Notes: generated by a model not told the origin, from the sequence alone. Positions 32,868-41,946 are shown, counted from the first letter of the stretch. The stretch is 52,092 nt of DNA from Candidatus Nealsonbacteria bacterium RIFCSPLOWO2_01_FULL_43_32 (GCA_001819335.1 MHMH01000015.1:1-52092), one strand, 5' to 3'. Made by a program: numbers and translations.

Positions 32868-34139
32868 ATGGATAAAAAAGCCTGGGTGATAGCGGTCGAT
32901 ATGGGTTATGGTCATCAAAGGACGGCTTATCCTTTGAGGCACTTGGCTTTTGAAGGAAAGGTGATTAACGCCAACAATTACGAGGGCATTCCCAAAAGAG
33001 ACAAAGAAATTTGGCAAAAAGCCAAGAATGGCTATGAATTTATTTCCGCTTTCAGGCGAACGCCCGTCATTGGCCCCTTAGTTTTTGGAGCTTTTAATAA
33101 GCTTCAAAGAATCTTGAGTTTTTATCCCAAAAGAGATTTATCAGAACCCAATTTTCAGCTGCGCCAAACCCTGGCGCCGATTCAAAAAGGCTGGGGCAGG
33201 GATTTGATAGAAACCCTTCGACTTCGCTCAGGGCGAGAACCCTTGCCCCTAATCGCCACCTTTTTTACGGCCGTTTTTATGGCCGAGTATTTTAAATATC
33301 CGGGCGAAATCTATTGCGTAGTTTGCGATACCGACATCTCCAGAACCTGGGCGCCCTTAAGACCGCAAAAGAGCAAGATAAAATATTTTACCCCGACGGC
33401 CCGAGTAGCCGAACGTTTGCAGCTTTATGGCGTGAGGCCAGAAAATATCTTTCTGACCGGTTATCCGCTGCCCCAGGAGAACATCGGTTCTGAAAAGACG
33501 GAAATTTTAAAAGAAGACCTGAAGCATCGCTTGGTGAATCTGGACCCCCGAGGAAGATATTTTAAAAACTATCAAGACCTCATTGAGCTGAAATTAGGCA
33601 AATTGCCTAAAAAATCAAACCACCCCTTAACGGTTATGTTTGCGGTCGGGGGAGCGGGCGCGCAGAGAGAAATCGGGGTGAAGATTGTTAATCATTTAGC
33701 TAAAAAAATTAAATCAGGTCAAGTCAAAGTTATTTTAGTGGCGGGTGTCAGAGAAAAAATCAGAAACTATTTTAGAGGCAAGACCAGGGGTTTGGACATT
33801 GAAATCATCTTTGATGAAAACATTACAAATTATTTCCAAAAATTTAACCAGGCTTTGAGGAAAACCGACATTTTATGGACCAAGCCCTCGGAACTTTCCT
33901 TCTATTCGGCCTTGGGTTTGCCGATTGTCATTGCTCCGCCCATCGGCTCCCAGGAAGAATTCAATCAAAGATGGCTTTTGAATTCGGGCTTTGGCATTTT
34001 GCAGAAAGACGTCAATTATCTTGAGCAATGGCTTTTTGACTGGCTGGACCAGGGGTATTTGGCTGAATGCGCCATGCAGGGTTTTGTTGAGGGTGAAAAA
34101 TTAGGCACTTTTAATATTCAAAAAATATGCTTTGGTTAG
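32868..34139 (+). CDS. GT-B-like glycosyltransferase family protein of unknown specificity
   Basis: 423 residues. DMGYGHQRTAYPLR near the N-terminus resembles the GxGH start of MurG/MGDG-synthase-type enzymes. A second Rossmann-like half has TVMFAVGGAGAQREIG, and the C-terminal part SELSFYSALGLPIVIAPPIGSQEEFNQRWL resembles the nucleotide-sugar-binding end of GT-B enzymes. This is fold-level inference; donor and acceptor are unknown. LRLRSGREPLPL is coded by a CCCTTCGAC-type palindrome (33214-33233). It overlaps the following transporter by 13 bases. Confidence 0.65.
   Translation: MDKKAWVIAVDMGYGHQRTAYPLRHLAFEGKVINANNYEGIPKRDKEIWQKAKNGYEFISAFRRTPVIGPLVFGAFNKLQRILSFYPKRDLSEPNFQLRQTLAPIQKGWGRDLIETLRLRSGREPLPLIATFFTAVFMAEYFKYPGEIYCVVCDTDISRTWAPLRPQKSKIKYFTPTARVAERLQLYGVRPENIFLTGYPLPQENIGSEKTEILKEDLKHRLVNLDPRGRYFKNYQDLIELKLGKLPKKSNHPLTVMFAVGGAGAQREIGVKIVNHLAKKIKSGQVKVILVAGVREKIRNYFRGKTRGLDIEIIFDENITNYFQKFNQALRKTDILWTKPSELSFYSALGLPIVIAPPIGSQEEFNQRWLLNSGFGILQKDVNYLEQWLFDWLDQGYLAECAMQGFVEGEKLGTFNIQKICFG
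33214..33233. repeat. CCCTTCGAC...GCTCAGGG palindromic element (second copy)
   Basis: CCCTTCGACTTCGCTCAGGG differs from the tsaD copy (12385-12403) only in the loop. It is in frame and changes no obvious motif. Confidence 0.75.
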
Positions 34140-35041
34140 CTATTGCTATCTTCTCTTATTTGATTCTGGCCATGGTGGCGTTGGTCGATAAATGGTTTTT
34201 AGCCGGTCCAGTGCCCAGCCCCAAAACCTATATTTTTTATATAGGTACGCTCCAAATTTTCGCCGTGCTGCTGATTCCTTTTGTCGGCTTGGCTGTCCCG
34301 GGAATTCCCCAATTTTTTTTGGCCTTGGCTTCCGGAGCTTTTTTTGTCTTTGGGCTCTATTGGTTTTTTAAAGGCTTGCAGTTTTTTGAGCCTTCAAGAA
34401 TTGTGCCGGCCGTGGGGGGGCTTTTGCCCATTTTCAGTTTTTTGTTCATTTTTATTTTTTCTGGTGGCCGGGAAACAATCAGCCCCGGAGATTTCTTGGC
34501 GTTCTTTTTATTGGTGGTAGGGTCGGTCCTGCTGACTTACGAAAGAGCTAAAAAATTTTCTTGGGCCAGCATCAAAATATCCACAATTACAGCCATTCTT
34601 ATTGCTCTTTCTTTTGTTCTGGCTAAATATGTTTATTTGGGCATAGACTTTTGGTCGGGTTTTATCTGGATAAAAGCCGGGAGTTTCCTGGCGGGCATTT
34701 CGTTCCTTTTGCTTTTTAGGAAAGAAATTTTGGCCGAAGTTTTTAAGAAAAAAGAAGACAGCGCCCGTAAAAAGACTACGGCCGTCTTCTTCCTTAACCA
34801 AGGAGTGGCCGCCGGAGCAAACATTCTGCAGAATTGGGCGATTGCTTTAGCTCCGCTGGCTTATGTTGCTTTTATCAACGCTCTTCAGGGCGTCCAGTAC
34901 GCTTTCTTATTGATTTTAGCCGTTTTGCTTTCTTCAAGATTTCCCAGATTATTGAAAGAACAAGTTGCCCGGGAAGTAATTTTACAAAAAATCATGGCTA
35001 TTTTAATTATCGGCGGCGGGTTAGCAATTTTAGCCCTATAA
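34127..35041 (+). CDS. EamA/DMT-superfamily transporter
   Basis: 304 residues with about ten evenly spaced hydrophobic helices in two halves of five, the drug/metabolite transporter layout. GLYWFFKGLQFFEPSRIVPAVGGLLPIFSF and the matching second-half region NWAIALAPLAYVAFINALQGVQY are typical EamA signatures. The substrate is unknown. It overlaps the glycosyltransferase-like gene, so it may move a related sugar or lipid precursor. Confidence 0.85.
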   Translation: MLWLAIAIFSYLILAMVALVDKWFLAGPVPSPKTYIFYIGTLQIFAVLLIPFVGLAVPGIPQFFLALASGAFFVFGLYWFFKGLQFFEPSRIVPAVGGLLPIFSFLFIFIFSGGRETISPGDFLAFFLLVVGSVLLTYERAKKFSWASIKISTITAILIALSFVLAKYVYLGIDFWSGFIWIKAGSFLAGISFLLLFRKEILAEVFKKKEDSARKKTTAVFFLNQGVAAGANILQNWAIALAPLAYVAFINALQGVQYAFLLILAVLLSSRFPRLLKEQVAREVILQKIMAILIIGGGLAILAL

Positions 35042-35044
35042 GGC

Positions 35045-35066
35045 GATGAAGAAATTATTCTTCATC
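35045..35066 (+). terminator. weak terminator-like hairpin after the EamA gene
   Basis: GATGAAGAA (35045-35053) pairs with TTCTTCATC (35058-35066) around ATTA. Only a weak T-rich tail follows. It resembles the hairpin after hicA. Confidence 0.4.
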
Positions 35067-35075
35067 TTCACCTTC

Positions 35076-35092
35076 GTCCCGTAAAACGGGAC
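35076..35092. repeat. CTTCG-stem-CTCGG palindrome before the glycoside-hydrolase-like gene
   Basis: GTCCCGT and ACGGGAC flank AAA. Same architecture as 22357-22373 before lepB, and again just upstream of an ATG (8 bases). Confidence 0.75.
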
Positions 35093-35099
35093 TCGGTCA

Positions 35100-36095
35100 A
35101 TGAAGAAGATTTTTAAGAAAATTTTAATAATTCTTGCGGTTCTGGTTTTGATTTTTATTGGCTATTTTTCCACTGGTTCGGCGCCTCAAGCGCTGGAAAT
35201 CGCCTGGGGCGTTAATTTTTCTCAAAGGCATGCTGAATATTTAGGGCTTGATTGGCAAGAGACTTATTTGGCTTTCATTAACGACCTTGGGGTGAAAAGA
35301 ATAAAAATAGCCAGCCAGTGGGACCTGATTGAGCCGCTGGAGGGGGAATATCATTTCAGAGATTTAGATTGGCAGATTCAAAAAGCCCAGGACGCGGGGG
35401 TGGCAACTCTTTTGGTTATAGGAATAAAAACCGGCCGTTGGCCAGAGTGCCGTATTCCCGATTGGGCAAAATACTTGACGAAAGCAAATCAACAGGAAAA
35501 GATTCTAAGATTAATTGAAAATATTGTTCTAAGATACAAAGATTCAAGCTCCGTCAAATACTGGCAAGTAGAAAACGAACCGTTTTTCCCGTTCGGAGAT
35601 TGTCCCTGGCAAGATAAGAACTTCTTGAAAAAAGAAATCAATCTGGTAAAATCTTTAGACCCGACTCGTCCGGTCGTTATTTCCGACAGCGGCGAATTCT
35701 CTTTCTGGCTCACTGCCGCGAAACTTGGAGACGTAGTCAGCACCACTTTGCATCGCAAGGTTTGGTTCCAAGAGATCAAAACTTACATCACCTATCCCTT
35801 GAGACCAGTTTTTTATTGGAAGAAATCACAAATTATTAGGAGGTTTTTTGGCAAAGAAGTCATCGGCGGGGAGCTTCAGGCCGAACCTTGGTGTCCTCAA
35901 GGCATTAGCGATTGCGAGCTTTTTGAGCAGGCCAAAACCATGAATCCTCAACTCTTTAAAGAAAACATTGGATTCGCCCAAAAAACCGGCTTAAAAGAAT
36001 TTTACCTTTGGGGTAGCGAGTGGTGGTATTGGCTCAAAGAGAAGCAGAATAAGCCAGAAATTTGGAATGAAGCTAAAAAATTACTTACCCCGTAG
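35100..36095 (+). CDS. membrane-anchored glycoside hydrolase-like protein (clan GH-A TIM barrel)
   Basis: 331 residues: a lysine-rich N-terminus and one hydrophobic helix (8-25) act as signal anchor, followed by a TIM-barrel-like domain. NDLGVKRIKIASQWDLIEP, KYWQVENEPFFPFG (candidate acid/base Glu in ENEP) and GGELQAEPW (candidate nucleophile Glu) match the order in GH-A enzymes. It probably acts outside the cell on a polysaccharide; the substrate cannot be predicted. Confidence 0.75.
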   Translation: MKKIFKKILIILAVLVLIFIGYFSTGSAPQALEIAWGVNFSQRHAEYLGLDWQETYLAFINDLGVKRIKIASQWDLIEPLEGEYHFRDLDWQIQKAQDAGVATLLVIGIKTGRWPECRIPDWAKYLTKANQQEKILRLIENIVLRYKDSSSVKYWQVENEPFFPFGDCPWQDKNFLKKEINLVKSLDPTRPVVISDSGEFSFWLTAAKLGDVVSTTLHRKVWFQEIKTYITYPLRPVFYWKKSQIIRRFFGKEVIGGELQAEPWCPQGISDCELFEQAKTMNPQLFKENIGFAQKTGLKEFYLWGSEWWYWLKEKQNKPEIWNEAKKLLTP

Positions 36096-36190
36096 TTAAA
36101 TTCAAAAAATTTATACTACCGGGGTTTAAATAAAATAAAATATGAAAAATCGTCCGAATTTTATGATAAATAAATTACAAATAAATGGGC

Positions 36191-36218
36191 TTGACAAGGG
36201 TACCAGCTTTGCTATACT
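36191..36218 (+). promoter_or_regulatory. promoter of the NYN nuclease gene
   Basis: A perfect TTGACA (36191-36196), 16 bases, then TATACT (36213-36218). A second -10-like TATAAT begins one base later (36219-36224) but is too far from the -35. Confidence 0.75.
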
Positions 36219-36234
36219 TATAATAGTTAATCCC

Positions 36235-36268
36235 ACCGCTCTCTCGGTTCGCCGGGACAGCGGTTTTT
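36235..36268 (+). terminator. terminator-like hairpin between promoter and NYN gene (possible attenuator)
   Basis: ACCGCT (36235-36240) pairs with AGCGGT (36259-36264). An inner CTCGG-TTCG-CCGGG stem extends it, and five T follow. It starts about 10 bases after the predicted transcription start and ends 5 bases before the ATG, so it must be read through for expression. No leader peptide is visible. Confidence 0.6.
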
Positions 36269-36272
36269 ATTT

Positions 36273-36836
36273 ATGAATAAAATAGCCTTTGTTTTTATTG
36301 ATGGCGGCAATTTCTATTTCAAATTGAAAGAACTAGCTTCTGAATTGGACGGAAAGCACAGTTTGATTGATTTTAATTTTAGAGGATTTTCCGAATGGTT
36401 AGTTAAACCAAATGAATTATCGGAAGTTAGATATTATCTCGGGATAGTGAAAAGAGAACGAAATAATTCCAAAAGCGAGAAATTATACGCGGATCAGCAG
36501 AGACTTATTGGCAAACTTCAACAACAAAACATTAATATTACTTTCGGCCATGTTATTCGCCATCCCGATAAAACTCATCACGAAAAAGGCGTTGATGTGC
36601 GTTTGGCCGTTGAAATGATCAGATTTGCTAGGGAAAATAAATACGACATTGCTTATTTAGTTAGCTCCGACACAGATTTGGTGGCGGCGGTGGAGGAAGT
36701 TCAGGCTTTCGGTAAAAAAGTCCAATATGTAGGAATTTTTAAAGGCCAATCGTACGGTCTTTCAAGCGTTACTGACGATGTTAGATTATTAAGAGCAGAA
36801 GAGATGAGGCAATTCTTTTCCAATTCATTAATATAA
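36273..36836 (+). CDS. NYN-domain (LabA/DUF88-like) putative ribonuclease
   Basis: 187 residues of PIN-like NYN fold with the acidic residues expected for metal binding: FIDGGNFYF at the N-terminus, EKGVDVRLAVEMI in the middle and LVSSDTDLVAAVEEV near 130. NYN proteins process or degrade RNA, and some belong to defence or regulatory modules. Here it stands alone behind its own promoter and a terminator-like hairpin. Confidence 0.9.
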   Translation: MNKIAFVFIDGGNFYFKLKELASELDGKHSLIDFNFRGFSEWLVKPNELSEVRYYLGIVKRERNNSKSEKLYADQQRLIGKLQQQNINITFGHVIRHPDKTHHEKGVDVRLAVEMIRFARENKYDIAYLVSSDTDLVAAVEEVQAFGKKVQYVGIFKGQSYGLSSVTDDVRLLRAEEMRQFFSNSLI

Positions 36837-36850
36837 AACAATAAAACTTT

Positions 36851-37438
36851 ATGGGTTTTGATTTATTTACTCAAACTATTTTTCTCTTTGTCTTTTGTCT
36901 GGTCTTGGCTGCTTATGAGACGCAAATAGAGGGGGCTTTCGGCTGGGCGCAGAATCTGCCCACCTGGCGACCATCTCCCACCAATCTAATTGCGCGCCTT
37001 TACCGAAAGATTATGGGTGGCAGGGAAATGACTCTTTACCATGTCTTGGTTTTTACTTTAGTGGTTATTTTTATGCATTATCCTTATTTTGCTGGCAAAG
37101 CCTGGAGCTTTTCCTCGGAGTTAACTACGCTCTCTTTCTTTTTTCTGGTCGTAGTGATTTGGGATTTCTTGTGGTTCGTGGTTAATCCCAGGTATGATTT
37201 CGGACAGTTTTGGGGCCAGCATGTTTTGTGGCACAAAAAGTGGTTTTGGCACATGCCCACTGATTATTGGTTTGCCCTTATCGTCTCCGCCCTATTATAC
37301 GCGAGATTTTCTTTGAAATGGTTTCTGCTGAAAGAATGGCTGGAGATCGTTGGTTTGTCGCTTATTCTGACCCTGGCCGTCATCACCTTCTCTATAGCCA
37401 TCGGCATCTTTAAAGTAAAAGAAGAATTTAAACGATAA
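36851..37438 (+). CDS. integral membrane protein of unknown function
   Basis: 195 residues with about five hydrophobic segments and conserved-looking aromatic loops (YDFGQFWGQHVLWHKKWFWHMP). I do not recognise the family. It begins 14 bases after the NYN gene and is followed after 5 bases by a GT2 glycosyltransferase, so it may assist that enzyme or its product. Confidence 0.75.
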   Translation: MGFDLFTQTIFLFVFCLVLAAYETQIEGAFGWAQNLPTWRPSPTNLIARLYRKIMGGREMTLYHVLVFTLVVIFMHYPYFAGKAWSFSSELTTLSFFFLVVVIWDFLWFVVNPRYDFGQFWGQHVLWHKKWFWHMPTDYWFALIVSALLYARFSLKWFLLKEWLEIVGLSLILTLAVITFSIAIGIFKVKEEFKR

Positions 37439-37443
37439 CGGTC

Positions 37444-39003
37444 ATGAGGATTAGTCCTGAAAAATACTATCTTAACGTTGGCCGGGCGACGGATTTGAAA
37501 AATCCCAAAGCAAGAAGAATTTACCGTACTCTGGAGATTTTGCCCGGGGCTTTGGTTTGGGCGACCCTCATGGGCATGTTTCTTTTTTCATGGTTAAAAC
37601 CCATTTGGGTGGCTTATTTTATCATTGCCTTCAGCGTTTATTGGCTGTTGAGGACCCTCCATTTCTCCTTGCATATTATGGCCGCTTACCAGAAAATGAA
37701 AGCAAATCTGACGACCGATTGGCTTTTGAAATTAGACGAATTGACAGGGAAGCATCCGGATAAAGATTGGCGCAAAATATATCATTTGATCATTTTCCCC
37801 ATGTACCAAGAGAGCTTGGTGGTGATTGAAGGTTCGTTTGAGGCGTTGCTTAACGCTCGCTATCCCAAAGAGAAAACGATGGTGGTTTTGGCGATTGAAG
37901 AAAGGGCGGGCCAAGCCGCTCGAGAAACCGCTCAAGCCATTGCCAGGCAATATCAGGATAAATTTTTTCGATTTTTAATCACCGAGCATCCCAGGGATAT
38001 TGCTGGCGAAATCGCTGGCAAGGGCTCCAATGAAAGTTGGGCCGGGAAACAAGCTCAAAAGCTCGTTATCGACCCCTTGAAAATACCTCATGAAAACGTG
38101 ATTGTTTCTTCTTTTGATGTGGACGCTCAAGTTTACCCTCAATATTTTTCTTGCCTGACTTATTACTATTTGACCAGCGCTAACCCGACGCGGTCCAGCT
38201 TCCAGCCCATTCCCGTATATTTCAATAATTTTGCTGAAGCCCCCTTTTTTTCACGCATTGTTTCTTCGTGCAATTTTTTTTGGCAGCTCATGCAGCAACA
38301 GCGTCCGGAAAAAATCACCACCTATTCTTCTCATTCCATGAATCTTAAAACCCTGGTGGAGATGGATTTCTGGCAAACCAATGTGGTTTCAGAGGATGCG
38401 GGCGTTTTCTGGAAGGCCTTCTTATTTTATGACGGCGCTTATCAGATCATGCCCATCCATTATCCTTTGTCCATGGATGCGTGCGTGGGAGATACTGTCT
38501 GGAAGACGGTCATCAACCAATACAAGCAGCAGCGGAGATGGGCTTGGGGTTCAGAGGGCATCCCCTACCTATTATTCGGTTTTTTAAGAAATAACAAGAT
38601 ACCGTTTTATAAAAAATTTCGTTATGCGTTTTTAATGCTCGAATCTTTTTGGGCCTGGGGCACTAACGCCCTGCTCATTCTTTTCTTGGGCTGGCTGCCC
38701 CTTTTGCTGGGCGGCGGGGAATTTAATGCCACGGTTTTATCTTACAACCTGCCTCAGATTGTACGTAATTTAATGACTTTCGCCTTGGTCGGCGTTTTTG
38801 CGGCCATTATCATCAATACCTTATTGGTCAAGGCAAATTTTTCTTTAAGAGGCAAATGGCAGAATGTTTTCATCGTCGCCCAGTGGGTCTTTCTGCCGAT
38901 TTCTTTGATCGTTTTCGGAGCCGTTCCGGCAATTGAAGCCCAGACCAGGTTGATGCTGGGCCAATACATGGGTTTTTGGGTCACAGAGAAGGTCAGGAGA
39001 TAA
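37444..39003 (+). CDS. membrane glycosyltransferase, family 2
   Basis: 519 residues. Two N-terminal membrane helices (about 32-75) are followed by a GT-A domain with IIFPMYQES, the metal-binding FDVDAQV, the catalytic-region SEDAGVFW and QYKQQRRWAWG (the QxxRW motif of processive synthases), then four C-terminal helices. It resembles cellulose/hyaluronan-synthase-type enzymes that make and extrude a polymer; the sugar is unknown. Confidence 0.88.
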   Translation: MRISPEKYYLNVGRATDLKNPKARRIYRTLEILPGALVWATLMGMFLFSWLKPIWVAYFIIAFSVYWLLRTLHFSLHIMAAYQKMKANLTTDWLLKLDELTGKHPDKDWRKIYHLIIFPMYQESLVVIEGSFEALLNARYPKEKTMVVLAIEERAGQAARETAQAIARQYQDKFFRFLITEHPRDIAGEIAGKGSNESWAGKQAQKLVIDPLKIPHENVIVSSFDVDAQVYPQYFSCLTYYYLTSANPTRSSFQPIPVYFNNFAEAPFFSRIVSSCNFFWQLMQQQRPEKITTYSSHSMNLKTLVEMDFWQTNVVSEDAGVFWKAFLFYDGAYQIMPIHYPLSMDACVGDTVWKTVINQYKQQRRWAWGSEGIPYLLFGFLRNNKIPFYKKFRYAFLMLESFWAWGTNALLILFLGWLPLLLGGGEFNATVLSYNLPQIVRNLMTFALVGVFAAIIINTLLVKANFSLRGKWQNVFIVAQWVFLPISLIVFGAVPAIEAQTRLMLGQYMGFWVTEKVRR

Positions 39004-39031
39004 GCCCCTTTTATTTTGACGAGATTTCCTT

Positions 39032-39037
39032 TATAAT
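39032..39037 (+). promoter_or_regulatory. -10 box before iscS
   Basis: A perfect TATAAT 14 bases before the iscS ATG. The only nearby TTGACG (39016-39021) is too close to be its -35. The start implies a very short leader. Confidence 0.4.
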
Positions 39038-39050
39038 AGAATATGCAATT

Positions 39051-40217
39051 ATGGCAAAAATCTACTTAGATTACGCGGCCACCACTCCCCTTAATCCCAA
39101 CGTCTTTAAGGCGATGCTGCCTTATTTGAAGCAAGACTTTGGCAATACTTCTTCCATCCACAGCCTGGGACAGCAAGCTTTGGGCGCAATTGACGAAGCT
39201 CGCGCCGTGCTGGCTGATTTTTTAGGATGCGATGCTCAAGAAATTATTTTTACCGGTTCGGCCACCGAGGCCAATAATCTGGCGGTTTTGGGAACGGTCC
39301 AAGCCGTCAAAAACAAGCAACCCCACGTCATTACGACGCCAATTGAGCATCATGCTGTTTTGGAGCCTTGTCGTGAGCTGGAAAAGCAGGGTGTTGAGGT
39401 GAGCTATCTGCCAGTTGATAAAGAAGGATTGGTAACCCTAGCCGATGTTAAAAAAGCTCTTAAGCCGAACACGGTTTTGGTTTCAATCATGTACGCCAAT
39501 AATGAAGTCGGCGCTATCCAGCCGATTCAAGAGATTGGTCAGCTCATCAAGAAAACAAGTCCCAAAATTTTGTTTCATACCGATGCTGTTCAGGCTGTCA
39601 ATTATCTGGACTGCAACGTGGAAAAACTTGGCGTTGATCTTTTGACTTTAAGCGCGCATAAAATTTACGGGCCCAAGGGCGTAGGTGCGCTTTTCGTGAA
39701 AAATGGCATATTGATAAAACCGTTGATTTATGGCGGCGGCCAGGAAGCAGGGTTGAGGTCGGGGACAGAAAATGTGGCCGGCATTGTCGGCTTGGCCTCT
39801 GCCATCAAAGAAATTCAAAACCCCAAACACAAAATCCAAAATATCAGAACCAGACAGTTCAGGGACAAACTGATTAAAAACATCTTAAAAATTATTCCCG
39901 ATGCCCATCTTAACGGTTCACTGGTTCACCGTCTGCCCAATAATGTTAATATCAGTTTTCGCGGAGTAGAAGGCGAAGCCATTGTCATTGCCTTAGACCA
40001 AAAAGGCATTGCTGCTTCTACGGGCTCGGCTTGTTCGTCAAAAAGCCTGGAACCTTCGCATGTTCTTTTAGCTATGGGGTTTTCCGAAGAAGAAGCCCAT
40101 GGTTCCTTAAGAATCACCTTGGGCCGGCCCACTACTCCGAAAGACCTGGAAAGATTATTGAAAGTTTTGCCGCCTATTATTCAAAAATTAAGACAAATTT
40201 CCGGCTACCAACTATGA
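39051..40217 (+). CDS. iscS: cysteine desulfurase
   Basis: PLP enzyme that takes sulfur from cysteine for Fe-S clusters and tRNA thiolation. ATG 39051 gives the usual N-terminus (MAKIYLDYAATTP); an upstream in-frame extension is not homologous. 388 residues, with HTDAVQA, the PLP lysine K204 in SAHKIYGPKG and the persulfide Cys328 in TGSACSSKS. NPKHKIQNIRTR near 265 looks repeat-derived. Its stop overlaps the iscU start (ATGA). The Fe-S enzymes KorB and NrdG encoded here would be clients. Confidence 0.96.
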   Translation: MAKIYLDYAATTPLNPNVFKAMLPYLKQDFGNTSSIHSLGQQALGAIDEARAVLADFLGCDAQEIIFTGSATEANNLAVLGTVQAVKNKQPHVITTPIEHHAVLEPCRELEKQGVEVSYLPVDKEGLVTLADVKKALKPNTVLVSIMYANNEVGAIQPIQEIGQLIKKTSPKILFHTDAVQAVNYLDCNVEKLGVDLLTLSAHKIYGPKGVGALFVKNGILIKPLIYGGGQEAGLRSGTENVAGIVGLASAIKEIQNPKHKIQNIRTRQFRDKLIKNILKIIPDAHLNGSLVHRLPNNVNISFRGVEGEAIVIALDQKGIAASTGSACSSKSLEPSHVLLAMGFSEEEAHGSLRITLGRPTTPKDLERLLKVLPPIIQKLRQISGYQL

Positions 40218-40606
40218 AGCCATATTATTCCAAACAAGTCATTGAACACTTTCTCCACCCTAAAAATTTAGGCAAGCTCAAAGATGCCGATGGGGTGGGC
40301 AAGGTGGGAAACCCCGCTTGCGGGGATGTGATGGAGCTTTTTATAAAAGTTGAAAAGAAAAACAGTAAAGAGATTATCAAAGACATAAAATTTTACACTT
40401 TAGGTTGTGCCGCTGCCATAGCTACCTCCGATATGGCTTGCGAATTGGTTAAGGGGAAAACCATCCAAGAGGCCCTGGAAATAAATTATCAGGATATTGT
40501 TGGTGAGTTAGGTGATTTGCCTCCAATAAAAATCCATTGCAGTGTTTTGGCCCGGGAAGGGCTGAAAGCCGCCGTCGAAGATTACAGAAAAAAATCCAAA
40601 AAATAG
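40214..40606 (+). CDS. iscU: Fe-S cluster assembly scaffold IscU/NifU-like
   Basis: 130 residues with the three scaffold cysteines C36 (NPACGD), C65 (TLGCAAAIATSD) and C109 (IHCSVLA). The start is ATG 40214, four bases inside iscS. It assembles clusters from sulfur delivered by the upstream desulfurase. Confidence 0.95.
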   Translation: MKPYYSKQVIEHFLHPKNLGKLKDADGVGKVGNPACGDVMELFIKVEKKNSKEIIKDIKFYTLGCAAAIATSDMACELVKGKTIQEALEINYQDIVGELGDLPPIKIHCSVLAREGLKAAVEDYRKKSKK

Positions 40607-40607
40607 C

Positions 40608-41900
40608 ATGTCCATTTACGATTTGTCGCCATTCCATCCGCCCAAGATTAAATGGCCGAAAATAAATGGTAGGGGCCTGGTTTTGACTGTTTTGATTTCC
40701 GCTATCTTCGGATTTTCCGCCGGTTTGGTCGCCGCCAGTTTTTTTTATTTGGAAATAAAGAATTTTCTTTTAGAGGCGCCCGGTTTCCAGGGTATCAGCG
40801 ACAAAGTCGCTGAGAAAGAGTACGTGCCTCAAACGAGCCAGGAACAGGCGATTATTGACGTGGTGCAAGAAACTTCTCCGGCCGTGGTCAGCATTGTCAT
40901 TACCAAAGATATGCCCGTGTTGGAGCAGTATTATATCAGTCCGTTTGAAGAATTTTTTAATATTCCGCAGTATCGCCAAAAAGGCACCCAAAAACAGGAG
41001 ATCGGCGGGGGCAGCGGCTTTATTGTTTCTGAAGACGGCATGGTTTTAACCAATAAGCATGTGGCTTTGGACGAAGGGGCGGATTACACCGTTCTAACCA
41101 ACGACGGCAAAAAATTCCCGGCCCGGGTTTTAGCCAGAGACCCCTTGCAGGACTTGGCCATTCTGAAAATTGAGACGGAAAAAAAGATTGACGGCAACGG
41201 CGGTTTGGTTGAAACCAAGTTCCCGGTCGTGAAAATGGGCGATTCTGATAAACTGCAAAGCGGCCAGACGGTCATAGCCATTGGCAATGCTTTGGGAGAG
41301 TTCAGAAATACGGTTTCGGTCGGCGTGATTTCGGGCTTGGGCCGCACGATTACCGCTTCGGGCGGAGGACTAGTGGAAACGATTGAAGACGTTATTCAGA
41401 CGGATGCCGCTATTAATAAAGGGAATTCGGGCGGTCCGCTGCTCAATCTAAGGGGCGAGGTGATGGGTATTAATACGGCTACGGTCCTTGAGGCGCAAAG
41501 CATTGGTTTTGCCATCCCGGTCAACAAAGCCAAAAAAGACATTGAGCAGATTATAAGCTTCGGCAAAATAGTTTATGCTTATTTGGGTGTTTACTACGCC
41601 ATTATTAATGAAGATTTGCAGCTCAAATACGATTTGCCGGTTGATTACGGTGCTTGGGTAGGCCGAGACGCAGCCGGCGCTCAAACCCCAACCGCTGTCA
41701 TTAAGAACAGTGCGGCTGAAAAAGCTGGTCTTAAGCAAGACGATATTATTTTGGAATTCAACAGCGAGAAAATTACCACCGACAATTCCTTGGCCAAAAT
41801 GATTCAGAAGCGCAATCCGGGTGACGAGATAATTTTGAAAGTCCTGCGGGACAAAACTGAAATGACTCTTGAAGCCACCCTGGGCGAACGCGAAGAGTAA
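40608..41900 (+). CDS. HtrA/DegP-family serine protease with PDZ domain
   Basis: 430 residues: a cytoplasmic N-terminus, one membrane helix (about 24-46), a trypsin-like domain with a full triad (H151 in TNKHV, D182 in QDLAIL, S274 in GNSGGPL), and one C-terminal PDZ domain from about 325 (NSAAEKAGLKQDDIILEFN). A membrane-anchored protease for quality control of envelope proteins. It begins one base after iscU. An imperfect hairpin (41899-41919) follows. Confidence 0.95.
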   Translation: MSIYDLSPFHPPKIKWPKINGRGLVLTVLISAIFGFSAGLVAASFFYLEIKNFLLEAPGFQGISDKVAEKEYVPQTSQEQAIIDVVQETSPAVVSIVITKDMPVLEQYYISPFEEFFNIPQYRQKGTQKQEIGGGSGFIVSEDGMVLTNKHVALDEGADYTVLTNDGKKFPARVLARDPLQDLAILKIETEKKIDGNGGLVETKFPVVKMGDSDKLQSGQTVIAIGNALGEFRNTVSVGVISGLGRTITASGGGLVETIEDVIQTDAAINKGNSGGPLLNLRGEVMGINTATVLEAQSIGFAIPVNKAKKDIEQIISFGKIVYAYLGVYYAIINEDLQLKYDLPVDYGAWVGRDAAGAQTPTAVIKNSAAEKAGLKQDDIILEFNSEKITTDNSLAKMIQKRNPGDEIILKVLRDKTEMTLEATLGEREE

Positions 41901-41946
41901 GTGACTCCCGAAGTTACTTAAAAACTATGAATAGGAAAGAGGGAAG

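Noticed and set aside
38976-39050. Upstream extension of iscS
   Set aside because: It overlaps the glycosyltransferase end and the -10 box; the family N-terminus begins at ATG 39051.
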